Part shown: one piece after another, positions 33,542 through 43,008 of the stretch
Layout of the letters: each line of letters begins with the position of its first letter
Numbering within the stretch: position 1 is the first letter of the stretch
DNA from: an uncultured Planctomycetota bacterium
GTDB taxonomy: Bacteria > Planctomycetota > Phycisphaerae > UBA1845 > UTPLA1
Length of the DNA: 56,242 nt
NCBI GenBank assembly: GCA_900696465.1
Contig: CAADGE010000025.1
Location: 1 to 56,242, forward strand
Reading direction: 5' to 3'
The notes under the pieces: model-generated
What the model saw: only the letters and a program-made list of their open reading frames with translations
Told to the model about the DNA's origin: nothing
Database searches by the model: none
Translations under genes and position numbers: made by a program

Positions 33542-33684
33542 AAATCGTGTGCTCCAAAATGGAGTATTGCCACTCGGAATCCATCCCGGCGGCGTTCGTT
33601 TCCGCATCCATCCGGTGCGTTCCGGCGACCTATGTGTTGGAAAACGCCGGTGCGTCGCAGAATGGGGAGTAGAAAGAACGGAAA

Positions 33685-33768
33685 TGCGGCCGAGAGGAGT
33701 CGAACCTCCACGATCTTGCGATCACTAGGACCTGAACCTAGCGCGTCTGCCAATTCCGCCACGGCCGC
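33685..33768 (-). tRNA. tRNA-Leu (anticodon CAG)
   Basis: The minus strand folds as a class II (long variable arm) tRNA. The acceptor arms are GCGGCCG and CGGCCGC, the D arm has GGAATTGGCAGACGC, and the anticodon stem/loop is CTAGG-TTCAGGT-CCTAG with anticodon CAG. The T arm contains GGTTCGACTCC. The discriminator base is A and no CCA is encoded. It reads CUG codons. Confidence 0.95.
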
Positions 33769-33993
33769 GAAGTTCGGGCAGGACCGGCGCCCGAGGGCAG
33801 ACCGGCTTGGGGAAGGCAGTCTAGCGATCCTCTCGGTCCGGGACAAGTGGTTGCCGCAGACGGGTTTGGGGCGCGGCCACTCGTCTTAACAACCGGTAGG
33901 CGCGTGGGCTGTCCGGAGGAATCTTTCGGACGGGCTGTTTCCCTTCCGGTGTGGGATATGTTATGTTACAGGGCCCTACAAGGCCCAGGATCG

Positions 33994-34461
33994 ATGCCGC
34001 TAACAGAAAATCTTCGACGCGACCACGTATCCAAGCTGAATTGCAAGCCGGCGCTGACGGTTCCACCGAGCGCGACGATCCGGCAGGCGATCGCGATCAT
34101 GCAACAGAACCGCGCGGGGGTGGTTTTTGTGGAGGACGGCGGCCGGGTAACGGGGGTGTTCACGGAACGTGATCTACTCAAGCGCGTTCTGGGACGTGGG
34201 GTTGATATCGGGGCTATGATCTCCACAGTGATGACGGCGAATCCCACGACGGTCACGGTGGAGGATACGGTCGGCGCGGCACTGCAAAAGATGCTCGACG
34301 GCGGTTATCGCCACCTACCGGTGGTGGATGCCCGCGGACGGGCGGTGGGTCGCATCTCCGTGCGTGAAATAGTTCATTACATGGTCGAGTACTTTCCGAA
34401 AGCTGTATATAACCTGCCCCCGGAACCGGACCAGGTGCAGGCAGCTCCGGAAGGAGCATAG
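33994..34461 (+). CDS. CBS-domain protein (pair of CBS domains)
   Basis: A 155-residue protein made almost wholly of two CBS motifs: TVPPSATIRQAIAIMQQNRA with GGRVTGVFTERDLLKRVL, and TVTVEDTVGAALQKMLDGGY with RAVGRISVREIVHYMVE. CBS pairs usually bind adenosine nucleotides (AMP, ATP, NAD). The start at 33994 follows AGGA, and the family N-terminus fits; the frame is open further upstream. It lies 69 bases before the oxidoreductase genes, and a second CBS protein follows them. I infer a regulatory link to that complex or a sensor of its energy state. Confidence 0.85.
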   Translation: MPLTENLRRDHVSKLNCKPALTVPPSATIRQAIAIMQQNRAGVVFVEDGGRVTGVFTERDLLKRVLGRGVDIGAMISTVMTANPTTVTVEDTVGAALQKMLDGGYRHLPVVDARGRAVGRISVREIVHYMVEYFPKAVYNLPPEPDQVQAAPEGA

Positions 34462-34530
34462 GCCTTCGATGCACCAGAATCGAACGACATCCGGCACCAT
34501 TTCCATCACGAGGGGTATTTCACCACAGCC

Positions 34531-36405
34531 ATGACCACTGAGACGATGACCAGACCCGCCTCGTCCAAACGGATCGAGGCCCTCGACGACGTAACGGTAC
34601 GATTTGCCGGAGACTCCGGCGACGGCATGCAGCTCGCGGGGACGCAGTTCACCCGCGGGACGCTGATCTTCGGGAATGACGTCAGCACGTTTCCCGACTT
34701 TCCGGCTGAGATTCGCGCCCCCGCCGGCACGCTGGCCGGGGTGAGCGGTTTTCAGGTTCGCTTTTCGAGCCACGATGTTCACACGCCGGGGGATGCAGTG
34801 GACACGCTGGTGGCGTTCAACCCGGCGGCGCTCAAGGTAAACATGAGCGACGTGAAAGACGGCGGGATGATCATCGTCAACGAGGACGCCTTTGATAAGG
34901 GGCGGCTCAAGCAGGCGGGGTTTACGGACAGCCCGCTGGAAGACGGGACGCTGTCGAAGTACCGCGTTTTTCGAGTGCCGGTAAACAAGCTGACGCGCGA
35001 GGCGCTGAAGGACTCGGGCCTGGGCGCGAAAGACGTGGACCGGTGCAAGAACTTCTTCGCGCTGGGGCTGGTGTACTGGCTGTATGGTCGGCCGATGGAC
35101 ACGACGATCAAGTGGATCGAGGACAAGTTCGGTAAGAATCCGGCGCTGGCGGAGGCGAACAAGTCGGTCCTGAAGGCGGGCTACTTCTACGGTGAGACGT
35201 GCGAAGTCTTCACCAGCAGCTACCAGGTTGATCGGGCGCACCTTGTGCCGGGCAAGTACCGGCGCATCTCCGGCAACGAGGCGGTCTCGCTGGGCTTCAT
35301 CGCCGCGGGCCAGCTCTCGGGCAAGGACGTGTTTTACGGGAGCTATCCGATCACGCCGGCGAGCGACATTCTGCACACGCTGGCGCGTTACAAGAACTAT
35401 CGCGTGAAAACGTTTCAGGCGGAGGATGAAATCGCGGCGGTCGCTTCGGCGATCGGCGCGTCCTTCGCCGGCGACATCAGTGTGACGGGCACGAGCGGCC
35501 CGGGCCTGGCGCTGAAGGCAGAGGCGATCGGCCTGGCGGTGATGACGGAGCTTCCGCTGGTGATCGTGGACGTGCAGCGCGGCGGTCCGAGCACCGGCCT
35601 GCCAACGAAGACGGAGCAGGCGGACCTTTTCCAGGCATGTTACGGACGCAATGGTGAGTGCCCGGTGTGCGTGATCGCGGCAAACTCTCCGGCGGACTGT
35701 TTCAGCTGTGCGATCGAAGCGGTTCGCATCGCGACGAAGTTCATGACGCCGGTGATCCTGCTGACGGACGGATACATCGCCAACGGCGAGGAGCCGTGGG
35801 CGATTCCCGATATCAAGACGCTGCCGCGGATCGAGATCAAGCATCCGACGGCGCGGAGCGACGGCAGCGCGTTTCATCCGTATGAGCGCGATGAGCACCT
35901 TGCGCGTCCGTGGGCCCTGCCGGGCACGCCGGGGCTGGAACACCGCATCGGCGGTCTTGAGAAACAGGACATCACCGGCAACGTCAGCTACGACCCGGAG
36001 AACCATCAGCGGATGATTCACCTGCGGGCCAAAAAAATCGCGAGCATCGCCCTGGACGTCCCCGAGCAGAAAGTCATGGGCCCGGAGAAAGGCGACCTGC
36101 TTGTGATCGGCTGGGGCGGGACGATGGGCGCGATCCGCAGCGCGGTGGAGCGCGTACAGAAGCAGGGCTACCAGGTGGCGGCGGCGAACGTTCGCTATCT
36201 GAACCCCTTCCCGCGAAACCTGGGCCAGGTATTGAGCAATTACAAGAAAGTGCTGGTGCCGGAGCTGAACATGGGACAGCTTCGCATGCTGCTGCGTGCC
36301 AACTATCTCGTGGATGCCCTCGGATACAACAAGATCAAGGGCAAGCCGTTCCTCATCAGCGAACTGGAGCTGCGCATCAAGGAAGTGCTTGAAGGCAAGA
36401 ACTGA
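34531..36405 (+). CDS. korA: 2-oxoacid:ferredoxin oxidoreductase, fused gamma-alpha subunit (2-oxoglutarate type)
   Basis: This subunit works with the beta subunit in CoA-dependent oxidation of a 2-oxoacid, most likely 2-oxoglutarate, passing electrons to ferredoxin. Residues ~20-200 are the gamma-like domain (DDVTVRFAGDSGDGMQLAGT). The alpha part follows, with the pyrimidine-binding segment FYGSYPITPASDILHTLARY (about residue 268) and FQAEDEIAAVASAIGASFAG. SVTGTSGPGLALKAEAIGLA and RGGPSTGLPTKTEQADLFQA are also intact. At 624 residues it is the typical fused form. Substrate choice is by family resemblance. It may serve in place of the E1-E2-E3 2-oxoglutarate dehydrogenase. Confidence 0.9.
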   Translation: MTTETMTRPASSKRIEALDDVTVRFAGDSGDGMQLAGTQFTRGTLIFGNDVSTFPDFPAEIRAPAGTLAGVSGFQVRFSSHDVHTPGDAVDTLVAFNPAALKVNMSDVKDGGMIIVNEDAFDKGRLKQAGFTDSPLEDGTLSKYRVFRVPVNKLTREALKDSGLGAKDVDRCKNFFALGLVYWLYGRPMDTTIKWIEDKFGKNPALAEANKSVLKAGYFYGETCEVFTSSYQVDRAHLVPGKYRRISGNEAVSLGFIAAGQLSGKDVFYGSYPITPASDILHTLARYKNYRVKTFQAEDEIAAVASAIGASFAGDISVTGTSGPGLALKAEAIGLAVMTELPLVIVDVQRGGPSTGLPTKTEQADLFQACYGRNGECPVCVIAANSPADCFSCAIEAVRIATKFMTPVILLTDGYIANGEEPWAIPDIKTLPRIEIKHPTARSDGSAFHPYERDEHLARPWALPGTPGLEHRIGGLEKQDITGNVSYDPENHQRMIHLRAKKIASIALDVPEQKVMGPEKGDLLVIGWGGTMGAIRSAVERVQKQGYQVAAANVRYLNPFPRNLGQVLSNYKKVLVPELNMGQLRMLLRANYLVDALGYNKIKGKPFLISELELRIKEVLEGKN

Positions 36406-36471
36406 GACCGAACCGCGGGGCATTTAGTAACAGGGAATCACCGGCCGACCGGCCGACTGGGATCGCAAGAC

Positions 36472-37491
36472 ATGTCGACATCAACGTTGCCGCAACTGAC
36501 ACCGAAGGACTTCGCCAGCGATCAGGACGTGCGCTGGTGCCCGGGCTGTGGGGATTACTCGATTCTGGCGCAGGCGAAGAAGATCCTGCCGGAGGTGGGT
36601 ATCCCTCGGGAGAAGATCGTGTTTGTATCTGGGATCGGCTGTTCGAGCCGGTTTCCGTATTACGTGAACAGCTACGGTTTCCACAGCATCCACGGCCGTG
36701 CGACGGCGATCGCCACCGGGGTGAAGGTGGCGAATCCGGAGTTGCAGGTCTGGGTGGTGACGGGCGACGGCGATGGGCTGTCGATCGGCGGGAATCATCT
36801 GCTGCACCTGATCCGGCGAAACCTGGACATTAACATTCTGCTTTTCAACAATCGCATTTACGGGCTGACGAAGGGGCAGTACTCCCCCACCTCGGAACTG
36901 GGCAAGAAGACGAAGTCGACGCCGTATGGTTCGGTGGACAATCCGCTTCATCCGTTGTCGGTAGCGATCGGCGCGGAGGCGACCTTCGTCGCGCGGACGC
37001 TGGATGTGAACGTGAAGCATCTGTCGGAGACGCTCCTGCGTGCAGCGAAGCACAAGGGCACGTCGTTCGTGGAAATCTACCAGAACTGCAACGTGTTCAA
37101 TGACGGCGCCTGGGAGTATGCGACGAGCCGCGAAACGAAGGACGACACCACGATCTTTCTCGAACACGGCAAGCCGCTGATCTTCGGCAAGAACCGCGAC
37201 AAGGGCATCCGCCTGAAGAACATGGAGCCGGAGGTGGTGCAGCTCGGCGGGGATATCAAGGAAGACGACCTGATCTTTCACGATGAGAAGGCCGTTGAGC
37301 CGTCGCTGGCCTTCATGCTCAGCCGCATGCGGTATCCGGAGTTTCCCGAGCCGATGGGCGTTTTCCGGTCGGTGGATGCACCGGTCTTCGAGGACATGGT
37401 GCACGACCAGATGCGCCAGATCACGGAGAAGCAGGGCAAGGGCGACCTGGAGAAGCTGCTTAACTCGGGCGATACGTGGGTCGTCTCCTGA
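36472..37491 (+). CDS. korB: 2-oxoacid:ferredoxin oxidoreductase beta subunit (2-oxoglutarate type)
   Basis: Carries thiamine diphosphate and the iron-sulfur site of the KorAB complex. Four cysteines that could bind one 4Fe-4S cluster are visible: VRWCPGCGDYSI (two), VSGIGCSSRFPYY and YQNCNVFNDG. The ThDP motif is present as WVVTGDGDGLSIGGNHLLHL followed by the NNRIYGLTKGQYSPTS segment. Length (339) is typical. It starts 66 bases after korA, with a purine-rich stretch (GGGAT) before the ATG, and is followed by a CBS protein. Cytoplasmic. Confidence 0.92.
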   Translation: MSTSTLPQLTPKDFASDQDVRWCPGCGDYSILAQAKKILPEVGIPREKIVFVSGIGCSSRFPYYVNSYGFHSIHGRATAIATGVKVANPELQVWVVTGDGDGLSIGGNHLLHLIRRNLDINILLFNNRIYGLTKGQYSPTSELGKKTKSTPYGSVDNPLHPLSVAIGAEATFVARTLDVNVKHLSETLLRAAKHKGTSFVEIYQNCNVFNDGAWEYATSRETKDDTTIFLEHGKPLIFGKNRDKGIRLKNMEPEVVQLGGDIKEDDLIFHDEKAVEPSLAFMLSRMRYPEFPEPMGVFRSVDAPVFEDMVHDQMRQITEKQGKGDLEKLLNSGDTWVVS

Positions 37492-37551
37492 CTCGAAAAT
37501 CCTGAGCAGAACTGGGGGAGACAGCGGCGCGCATCAACCGGAGGAACCGCC

Positions 37552-38073
37552 GTGATTTGCCCGGCATGCAAAATCGACAACATCGAAGGCGTTGATGAAT
37601 GCGACAGCTGTGGTGAGCCGCTGACGCAGGAAGTTCCCGCGACGCTGGCCTCGGAACTGGAAGACAGCGCCGCGATGACGGCCCTGTCAGACGTGGCCTC
37701 GCCCGCGCCGGTGAAGGTGGCGCCGACGGCGACGGTCTCGGAGGTGGTGGACCGGCTGATCGCCGCGAGCGCGAGCTGCGTGCTGGTGGTCGGGCCGGAC
37801 GGCTGCCTGATGGGCATCGTCAGCGAGCGCGATCTGCTCTACAAAGTCGCCGATCGCTACGAGCAGCTCAAGTCATCCCCGATTCACGAATTCATGACGC
37901 CGGACCCGGAGACGCTCAAACCGGATGCGACGGTGGCCTGGGCATTGAACCGGATGGACGTCGGGGGTTTTCGACACATCCCGATCGTGGAAAACTCCCG
38001 ACCGCAGGGGGTGGTGGCGGTACGCGATCTGCTCGCCCACCTGAGTCGGCATTACATGCCAGCCGGCTCCTGA
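37552..38073 (+). CDS. zinc-ribbon plus CBS-domain protein
   Basis: An N-terminal Cys4 ribbon (MICPACKIDNIEGVDECDSC, then G-E-P-L) is followed by two CBS motifs: VAPTATVSEVVDRLIAASAS with LMGIVSERDLLYKV, and TLKPDATVAWALNRMDVGGF with GVVAVRDLLAHLS. Start is GTG with GGAGGA 6 nt upstream. The CBS half is related in order and wording to the CBS protein at 33994-34461, so the two could be paired paralogues. It is probably co-transcribed with korAB. It likely senses an adenine nucleotide; the ribbon could bind protein or nucleic acid. Confidence 0.85.
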   Translation: MICPACKIDNIEGVDECDSCGEPLTQEVPATLASELEDSAAMTALSDVASPAPVKVAPTATVSEVVDRLIAASASCVLVVGPDGCLMGIVSERDLLYKVADRYEQLKSSPIHEFMTPDPETLKPDATVAWALNRMDVGGFRHIPIVENSRPQGVVAVRDLLAHLSRHYMPAGS

Positions 38074-38205
38074 CGCGTCGAACGCGACACCGTTCTTGCC
38101 GGATTGCCGATTTCCATCTATATCACGGTCATGCGCTCGAATGGGTCGAGCTGTGAACTCATTCCGTGGATGACCTGCATGGCCGCTCCGATCGCAACGC
38201 CGAAA

Positions 38206-39330
38206 ATGACTCCCAGCAATGTCGCCGTACCGCTGCTCGACCTGAAGGCCCAATACGCCACGATCCGTGAGGAAGTCCGGGCGGCGCTGGACGCGATCTG
38301 CGAATCGCAGCGTTTCATCGGCGGGCCGGAGGTCGTCGCCTGTGAGGAGGCGGTGGCGGCCTACAGTGACTGCGCGTACGGCATCGGCATGAGCAGCGGC
38401 ACGGACGCGCTGCTGTGCGCGATGATGGCGATGGGCATCGGGCCGGGCGACGAGGTGATCGTGCCGACGTTCACGTTCTTCGCCACGGCGGGCTGCGTCA
38501 GCCGGCTGGGAGCACGGCCGGTCTTCGTTGATGTGGACCCCGACACGTTCAACACGTCTGCGAAGTACATCGCGCCGGCGATCACGAACAAGACGAAGCT
38601 CATCATTCCCGTGCACCTTTTCGGCCAGTGTGCTGAGATGGAGGGCATTCTCGATCTGGCGAAGTCGCGAGAGATTCCGGTCATGGAAGACGCGGCGCAG
38701 TCGATCGGCGCGACGCGTCACGGACGCAAGGCATGCAGCATGGGTACGGTCGGGACGCTGTCGTTCTTCCCGAGCAAGAATCTCGGCGCTTTCGGTGACG
38801 CAGGGATGGTCTGCACGAACGACGCGGCGCTGGCCGATCGGATTCGCATCTTCCGCGATCATGGGGCACAGCCGAAGTATTACCACAAGTGGATCGGCGG
38901 CAATTTCCGGCTGGATGCGATTCAGGCGGCGGTGGTGCGGATCAAGCTGAAGCATCTGGACGCCTGGTCGCAAAAGCGCGCGGAGAATGCCTGTCGCTAT
39001 GCGGGGCTTTTCGCCGGGAGCGGGGTGAAGACGCCGGTGATTGCCGACGGGAATGTTTCGATCTTCAACCAGTATTGCATTCGTGTACGACGGCGGGATG
39101 AACTGAAGAAGCACCTCGATGCCCGAGGAATCGGCACGGAGGTTTACTACCCCGTTCCGCTGCATCTGCAGGAGTGTTTCGCGCATCTGGGCGGGAAGGC
39201 GGGCGACTGTCCGAACGCGGAGGCGGCGGCGCGGGAGATATTGGCAATTCCGATCTATCCGGAGCTGACGGAAGCGCAGCAGGCGGCGGTCGCCGGGGCG
39301 ATCGTGGAATTCGATCGGGCCGGTCGCTGA
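38206..39330 (+). CDS. DegT/DnrJ/EryC1/StrS-family sugar aminotransferase
   Basis: A PLP enzyme that aminates keto-nucleotide sugars for surface glycans. It shows the opening VPLLDLKAQYATIREEVRAA and IGMSSGTDALLCAMMAMGIG. The EVIVPTFTFFATAG segment, the aspartate of MEDAAQSIGA and the PLP lysine in SFFPSKNLGAFGDAGM follow. The start is uncertain: 38206 gives the usual N-terminus and length (374 residues), but no ribosome site is obvious for it or for the in-frame ATGs at 38179 and 38104. It heads a same-strand run with a WecA-type transferase (14 bases on) and a GT2 enzyme, which supports a polysaccharide role. Confidence 0.88.
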   Translation: MTPSNVAVPLLDLKAQYATIREEVRAALDAICESQRFIGGPEVVACEEAVAAYSDCAYGIGMSSGTDALLCAMMAMGIGPGDEVIVPTFTFFATAGCVSRLGARPVFVDVDPDTFNTSAKYIAPAITNKTKLIIPVHLFGQCAEMEGILDLAKSREIPVMEDAAQSIGATRHGRKACSMGTVGTLSFFPSKNLGAFGDAGMVCTNDAALADRIRIFRDHGAQPKYYHKWIGGNFRLDAIQAAVVRIKLKHLDAWSQKRAENACRYAGLFAGSGVKTPVIADGNVSIFNQYCIRVRRRDELKKHLDARGIGTEVYYPVPLHLQECFAHLGGKAGDCPNAEAAAREILAIPIYPELTEAQQAAVAGAIVEFDRAGR

Positions 39331-39343
39331 ACAGGGTTCACCG

Positions 39344-40504
39344 GTGGATGCTTCGCCCCCCCCACTTACCTTCAATGATATCTACTGGCGGCCGCTGGCG
39401 GCGGCGCTGGCGACGACGCTGATCGTGTGTCCGATCATCCGAGGGATCGCGGTCCGCCTGGAGCTGTACGACCGGCCGGACGGCGGTCTCAAGCCGCATC
39501 AACAACCGATTCCGTACCTGGGCGGCGTGGCGATGTATGCGGGCTGGCTGGTGGCGCTGGCCGTGGCGTATGCCTCGGTGGTCGCGGCGCGCGGGTTGAT
39601 ACCGTGGATCGCCGCGGCGGGCACGGTGCTCATGCTGACAGGACTGGTGGATGATCTGCGGCATCTGTCGCCGAAGGTGCGGCTGCTGATTCAGGCGGCG
39701 ATGGCCTGTCTGCTGATGTACGGCGGCGTGGGCCGGTATGTCTCGCTGGCACTGTTGATACCGATTCACGAGTACCTGCCGATGCCGGACTGGTTCCTCT
39801 CGGAGCCAATGGTGCTGACGGTCAGCGGGCTGGTGTGCATGTTCACGATCGCCGGGGCGACGAATGCGACGAATTTCATCGACGGGCTGGACGGACTCTG
39901 CGCGGGGATACTGGCCATCGCCTCGGTGGGTCTGCTGCTGGTGAGTCTGTTATTGTTTCGCGCCGATCCGCGGCATGATCCAAGCGGACCGATGCGCATC
40001 GTGCTGTGCGCGGGCGTGCTGGGGGCTTGTCTCGGCTTCCTTCGCTACAACTTCAACCCGGCGAGCATCTTCATGGGCGACAGCGGCTCACTGCTTCTGG
40101 GATTCAACGTGGCGGTACTGCTGATTCTGCTGGCAGAACAGCCGTGCCATGCGGGGTATGCGACGTGGCGCTGGCTGGACGGCGGGCTGATTGTGTTTGC
40201 CTTTCCGGTGCTGGATACCGGCGTTGCGATTACGCGGCGCTGGCTGAACCGGCGACCGCTTTTCGTTGGCGATCGCAGCCATCTCTACGATCAGATACGC
40301 GACCGCGGCTACAGCGTGCGTCAGACCGTGCTGATCTGCTACACGATCGGTGTGGTGTTCGCCCTGCTGGGTCCGGCGGTCGTTCGCCTGCCGACGCTGC
40401 TGCTGTTTGCCATGCTGCTCGCGGTGCCATCGGCCGCGGGGCTGATCTGCCGCCGCTACGGACTGCTGCGCGTGGACGATACGGGGACGCGCGCGGGCGG
40501 GTGA
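39344..40504 (+). CDS. undecaprenyl-phosphate sugar-1-phosphate transferase (WecA/MraY/TagO type)
   Basis: An integral membrane enzyme that moves a sugar-1-phosphate from a nucleotide sugar onto undecaprenyl phosphate to start a glycan chain. About ten membrane spans are visible. The family loops are LVDDLRHLSPKVRLLIQAAM, GATNATNFIDGLDGLCAGIL, LRYNFNPASIFMGDSGSLLL and, near the end, GDRSHLYDQIRD in place of the usual DRxHLHH. GTG start, 14 bases after the aminotransferase stop. Substrate is unknown, probably a UDP-HexNAc. Confidence 0.87.
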   Translation: MDASPPPLTFNDIYWRPLAAALATTLIVCPIIRGIAVRLELYDRPDGGLKPHQQPIPYLGGVAMYAGWLVALAVAYASVVAARGLIPWIAAAGTVLMLTGLVDDLRHLSPKVRLLIQAAMACLLMYGGVGRYVSLALLIPIHEYLPMPDWFLSEPMVLTVSGLVCMFTIAGATNATNFIDGLDGLCAGILAIASVGLLLVSLLLFRADPRHDPSGPMRIVLCAGVLGACLGFLRYNFNPASIFMGDSGSLLLGFNVAVLLILLAEQPCHAGYATWRWLDGGLIVFAFPVLDTGVAITRRWLNRRPLFVGDRSHLYDQIRDRGYSVRQTVLICYTIGVVFALLGPAVVRLPTLLLFAMLLAVPSAAGLICRRYGLLRVDDTGTRAGG

Positions 40505-40615
40505 AGTTCGGCCTTGTGAGGGCCGGCGACTTGCGGCTAGAATCCCGCACTACATGGACGGATTCTGATCCACCTGCGTGGCGAACGCCCCCGGGCGAAG
40601 GGATGCGCAAGCGCC

Positions 40616-41416
40616 GTGATCACCAACGTAGCAACAACCCGACGGCGTCTTTCGGAGAACCTTAAGAAGGTGCGGGATCGGATTGCATCGGCCTGTGACC
40701 GGGCGCGGCGCGATCCGCAGACGGTCCGGCTGGTGGCGGTGACGAAGTACGTGGAGGTGGACGTCATCCGACAGTTGCTGGAGCTGGGGGTGACGGACAT
40801 CGGCGAAAGCCGCGCGCAGCAATTGAACCAGCGCGCGGGGATGATGCACGAATTCTTCGAGCGCAAGAGCGTGCTCGGTGGCCGCAAGGACGGGCCGCTG
40901 GTTCGGCCGCGGTGGCACATGGTCGGCCACCTTCAGCGGAACAAGGTGAAGCTGGTCGTGCCATGGGCGGAGCTGACGCACAGCGTAGACAGTCTTCGTC
41001 TGGCGGAAGACCTGCATCAGCAGGCGGTCAAGCTGGGGCGCGTGGCGGACATCCTGCTGCAGGTGAACACGAGCGGCGAGCGGAGCAAGTTCGGGGTGGC
41101 GGTCGGGGCGGCGCCGCACCTGGCGGAGCATCTGGCGGAGTGGCCGGGGATTCGCCTTTGCGGGTTGATGACGATGGCCCCGCTGGACGCGCCGGCAACG
41201 GAGATTCGCCTGGCATTCGACCGGCTGCGGGACATCTTCGAGGACATGCGCGGTGACCGGCACGTGGGGCCGGAATTCAAGCATTTGTCGATGGGCATGA
41301 GCCACGACTTTGAGTCGGCGATCGAAGCGGGCGCGACCATGGTGCGGATCGGCAGTCTTCTCTTTGAGGGGCTGCCCAGCACGACGGCGATCCGCGAGGA
41401 TGAGGAAGAGGCGTGA
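40616..41416 (+). CDS. YggS-family pyridoxal phosphate homeostasis protein
   Basis: A PLP-binding barrel that buffers pyridoxal phosphate; the family has no proven catalytic activity. The PLP lysine is in VRLVAVTKYVEVD. Then come DIGESRAQQLNQ, PRWHMVGHLQRNKVK, LQVNTSGERSKFGV, FKHLSMGMSHDFESAIEAGA and TMVRIGSLLFEG, all diagnostic. GTG start preceded by GAAGGG. Its last four bases overlap the next gene (GTGA), so translation is probably coupled. Its place inside a glycan cluster may be incidental. Confidence 0.93.
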   Translation: MITNVATTRRRLSENLKKVRDRIASACDRARRDPQTVRLVAVTKYVEVDVIRQLLELGVTDIGESRAQQLNQRAGMMHEFFERKSVLGGRKDGPLVRPRWHMVGHLQRNKVKLVVPWAELTHSVDSLRLAEDLHQQAVKLGRVADILLQVNTSGERSKFGVAVGAAPHLAEHLAEWPGIRLCGLMTMAPLDAPATEIRLAFDRLRDIFEDMRGDRHVGPEFKHLSMGMSHDFESAIEAGATMVRIGSLLFEGLPSTTAIREDEEEA

Positions 41417-41676
41417 ACATCCTCGATCGGGACGTGTTCGAGCTGTGGCGGCTGGTGCTGGGACTGATCTGCACGGTGTATGCCGTGGTAGTGACCGGGC
41501 GATCGCTCTGGGGCTGGCTGGTGTATTTTTCGCGGGGCGATCGAACGACGGTGTTGATGCGAAACTATGTGCTGGCGCAGCTCCTGAGTCTGCGCGTGGG
41601 CCGCTTTTCATGGGAGCTGGCGCAGATCGGTTTCTGGCTGGCGGCGTTGTTTGTGCTGCTTCGATTGCACGTGTGA
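41413..41676 (+). CDS. small membrane protein (YggT-like position, family not certain)
   Basis: An 87-residue protein with hydrophobic segments at about residues 10-38 (LVLGLICTVYAVVVTGRSLW) and 66-86 (WELAQIGFWLAALFVLLRL). It overlaps the YggS gene by 4 bases. In many bacteria yggT, a small membrane protein, follows yggS, but this sequence does not show the YggT repeats, so the link is by position only. Function unknown. Confidence 0.65.
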   Translation: MNILDRDVFELWRLVLGLICTVYAVVVTGRSLWGWLVYFSRGDRTTVLMRNYVLAQLLSLRVGRFSWELAQIGFWLAALFVLLRLHV

Positions 41677-41745
41677 GGCGCGACGCGACGTGGATTGTCC
41701 GCAGCCCGACGTGCTTGTGAACAAGCGAAAAGAGAAAGTAGTCGC

Positions 41746-43008
41746 ATGCAGATTTTTCTGACGGCCTGGCTGGCGATCACCATCCTGACGGTGATGGTCT
41801 GGCTGGTGAGACACTTCCAGCTTTCGCGAGCGGCGCGGATCATGCCGCCGCTGGAATCGTGGATGTATGCGAAGGACGTAGCCCCCCTGCCGACGGTTTC
41901 GCTGCTGGTGGCGGCGAAGGACGAGCGAACCAACATCGAGTCCTGCGTACGCTCGCTGATCTCTCAGGATTACCCCGCGCTGGAAGTACTGGCGATCAAC
42001 GATCGGAGCACGGACGGGACGGGCGCGATCCTGGACCGGGTGGCGAAGGAGTCACCCAACCTGACGGCGATCCACGTACAGACGCTTCGAGAGGGCTGGT
42101 TCGGCAAGAACAACGCGATGCGTGAGGGCGTCGCGCGATCATCGGGCGAATGGTTGTGTTTCACGGACGCCGATTGCGTGCAGACCAGCCGGCGCTCGCT
42201 GCGGATCGCGATGAATTACGCGATGGAGAAAGGGCTGGATTTTCTCTCGGTGCTGCCGGCGCACGAGACGGGCAGTTTCTGGGAGAATGTGATCCAGCCG
42301 GCTTGCAGCGGGATCATGATGATCTGGTTCGACCCGATGAAGGTGAACAACCCGCGGCGAAAGACGGCGTACGCCAACGGGGCCTTCATGCTGATGAAGC
42401 GGTCGTGTTACGAGGCGATCGGCGGACACGAGGCGGTAAAGCGGGAGCTGAACGAGGACATGCACATGGCGCGGCTCGCCAAGGAGGCCGGGCTGCGGCT
42501 GGCGGTGGCCTCGAACGTGGACCTCTACACGGTGCGGATGTATGAGAGTTTCGCGCAGACGGTCGCGGGCTGGAGCCGCATCTTTTACGGGTGCTTCGGC
42601 ACGCTGCCGCGTCTGGCGGCCACCGGGCTGGCCATGCTGGTGTTCAGTCTGCTTCCGTGGCTGACGCTGGTGAGCTGCGCGGCTGCGCTGGCGGACGGCG
42701 TGTGGACTTCGCCGACCTGGCCGGCGCTTTGCCTTGCGGCAGCAGCGGCGTGTTTCGTGCAGTGGTCGGTGATGCATCGCTTCTATCGGCTTTGCCGGTT
42801 GAAGCCGGGTTATGCGCTGCTGTATCCGCTGGGTGCGGCCGTGGGATTGTGGGCCGTCGGCGGTGCGATCCGGCGACTGGGCGGGCGAGCTTCGATCACC
42901 TGGCGCGGCACGACGTATCGCGGCGGGCAGGTGGATCAGACAGCGGAGAAGCTGCCGGCCTCTGCGACGGCCGCCGAAGAGCAGCCGCTTGCGACGGTAT
43001 CGAAATAG
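41746..43008 (+). CDS. family 2 glycosyltransferase, membrane-bound
   Basis: An N-terminal span (FLTAWLAITILTVMVWLV) anchors a GT-A catalytic domain: VSLLVAAKDERTNIESCVRS, AINDRSTDGTGAILDRV, the metal-binding CFTDADCV and, further on, ELNEDMHMARLAKEAG (ED acid). Three to four more spans lie at the C-terminus. This resembles hopanoid or cell-wall glycosyl transferases of the HpnB/CrtQ type. I start at the ATG at 41746, where the hydrophobic helix begins; the frame is open from 41695. Last gene of the same-strand surface-glycan run; sugar and acceptor unknown. Confidence 0.85.
   Translation: MQIFLTAWLAITILTVMVWLVRHFQLSRAARIMPPLESWMYAKDVAPLPTVSLLVAAKDERTNIESCVRSLISQDYPALEVLAINDRSTDGTGAILDRVAKESPNLTAIHVQTLREGWFGKNNAMREGVARSSGEWLCFTDADCVQTSRRSLRIAMNYAMEKGLDFLSVLPAHETGSFWENVIQPACSGIMMIWFDPMKVNNPRRKTAYANGAFMLMKRSCYEAIGGHEAVKRELNEDMHMARLAKEAGLRLAVASNVDLYTVRMYESFAQTVAGWSRIFYGCFGTLPRLAATGLAMLVFSLLPWLTLVSCAAALADGVWTSPTWPALCLAAAAACFVQWSVMHRFYRLCRLKPGYALLYPLGAAVGLWAVGGAIRRLGGRASITWRGTTYRGGQVDQTAEKLPASATAAEEQPLATVSK

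Noticed and set aside
34315-36423. Long open frame antisense to the ferredoxin oxidoreductase alpha gene (702 codons)
   Set aside because: Arg/His-rich composition typical of antisense of GC-rich genes; the sense strand carries clear family motifs.
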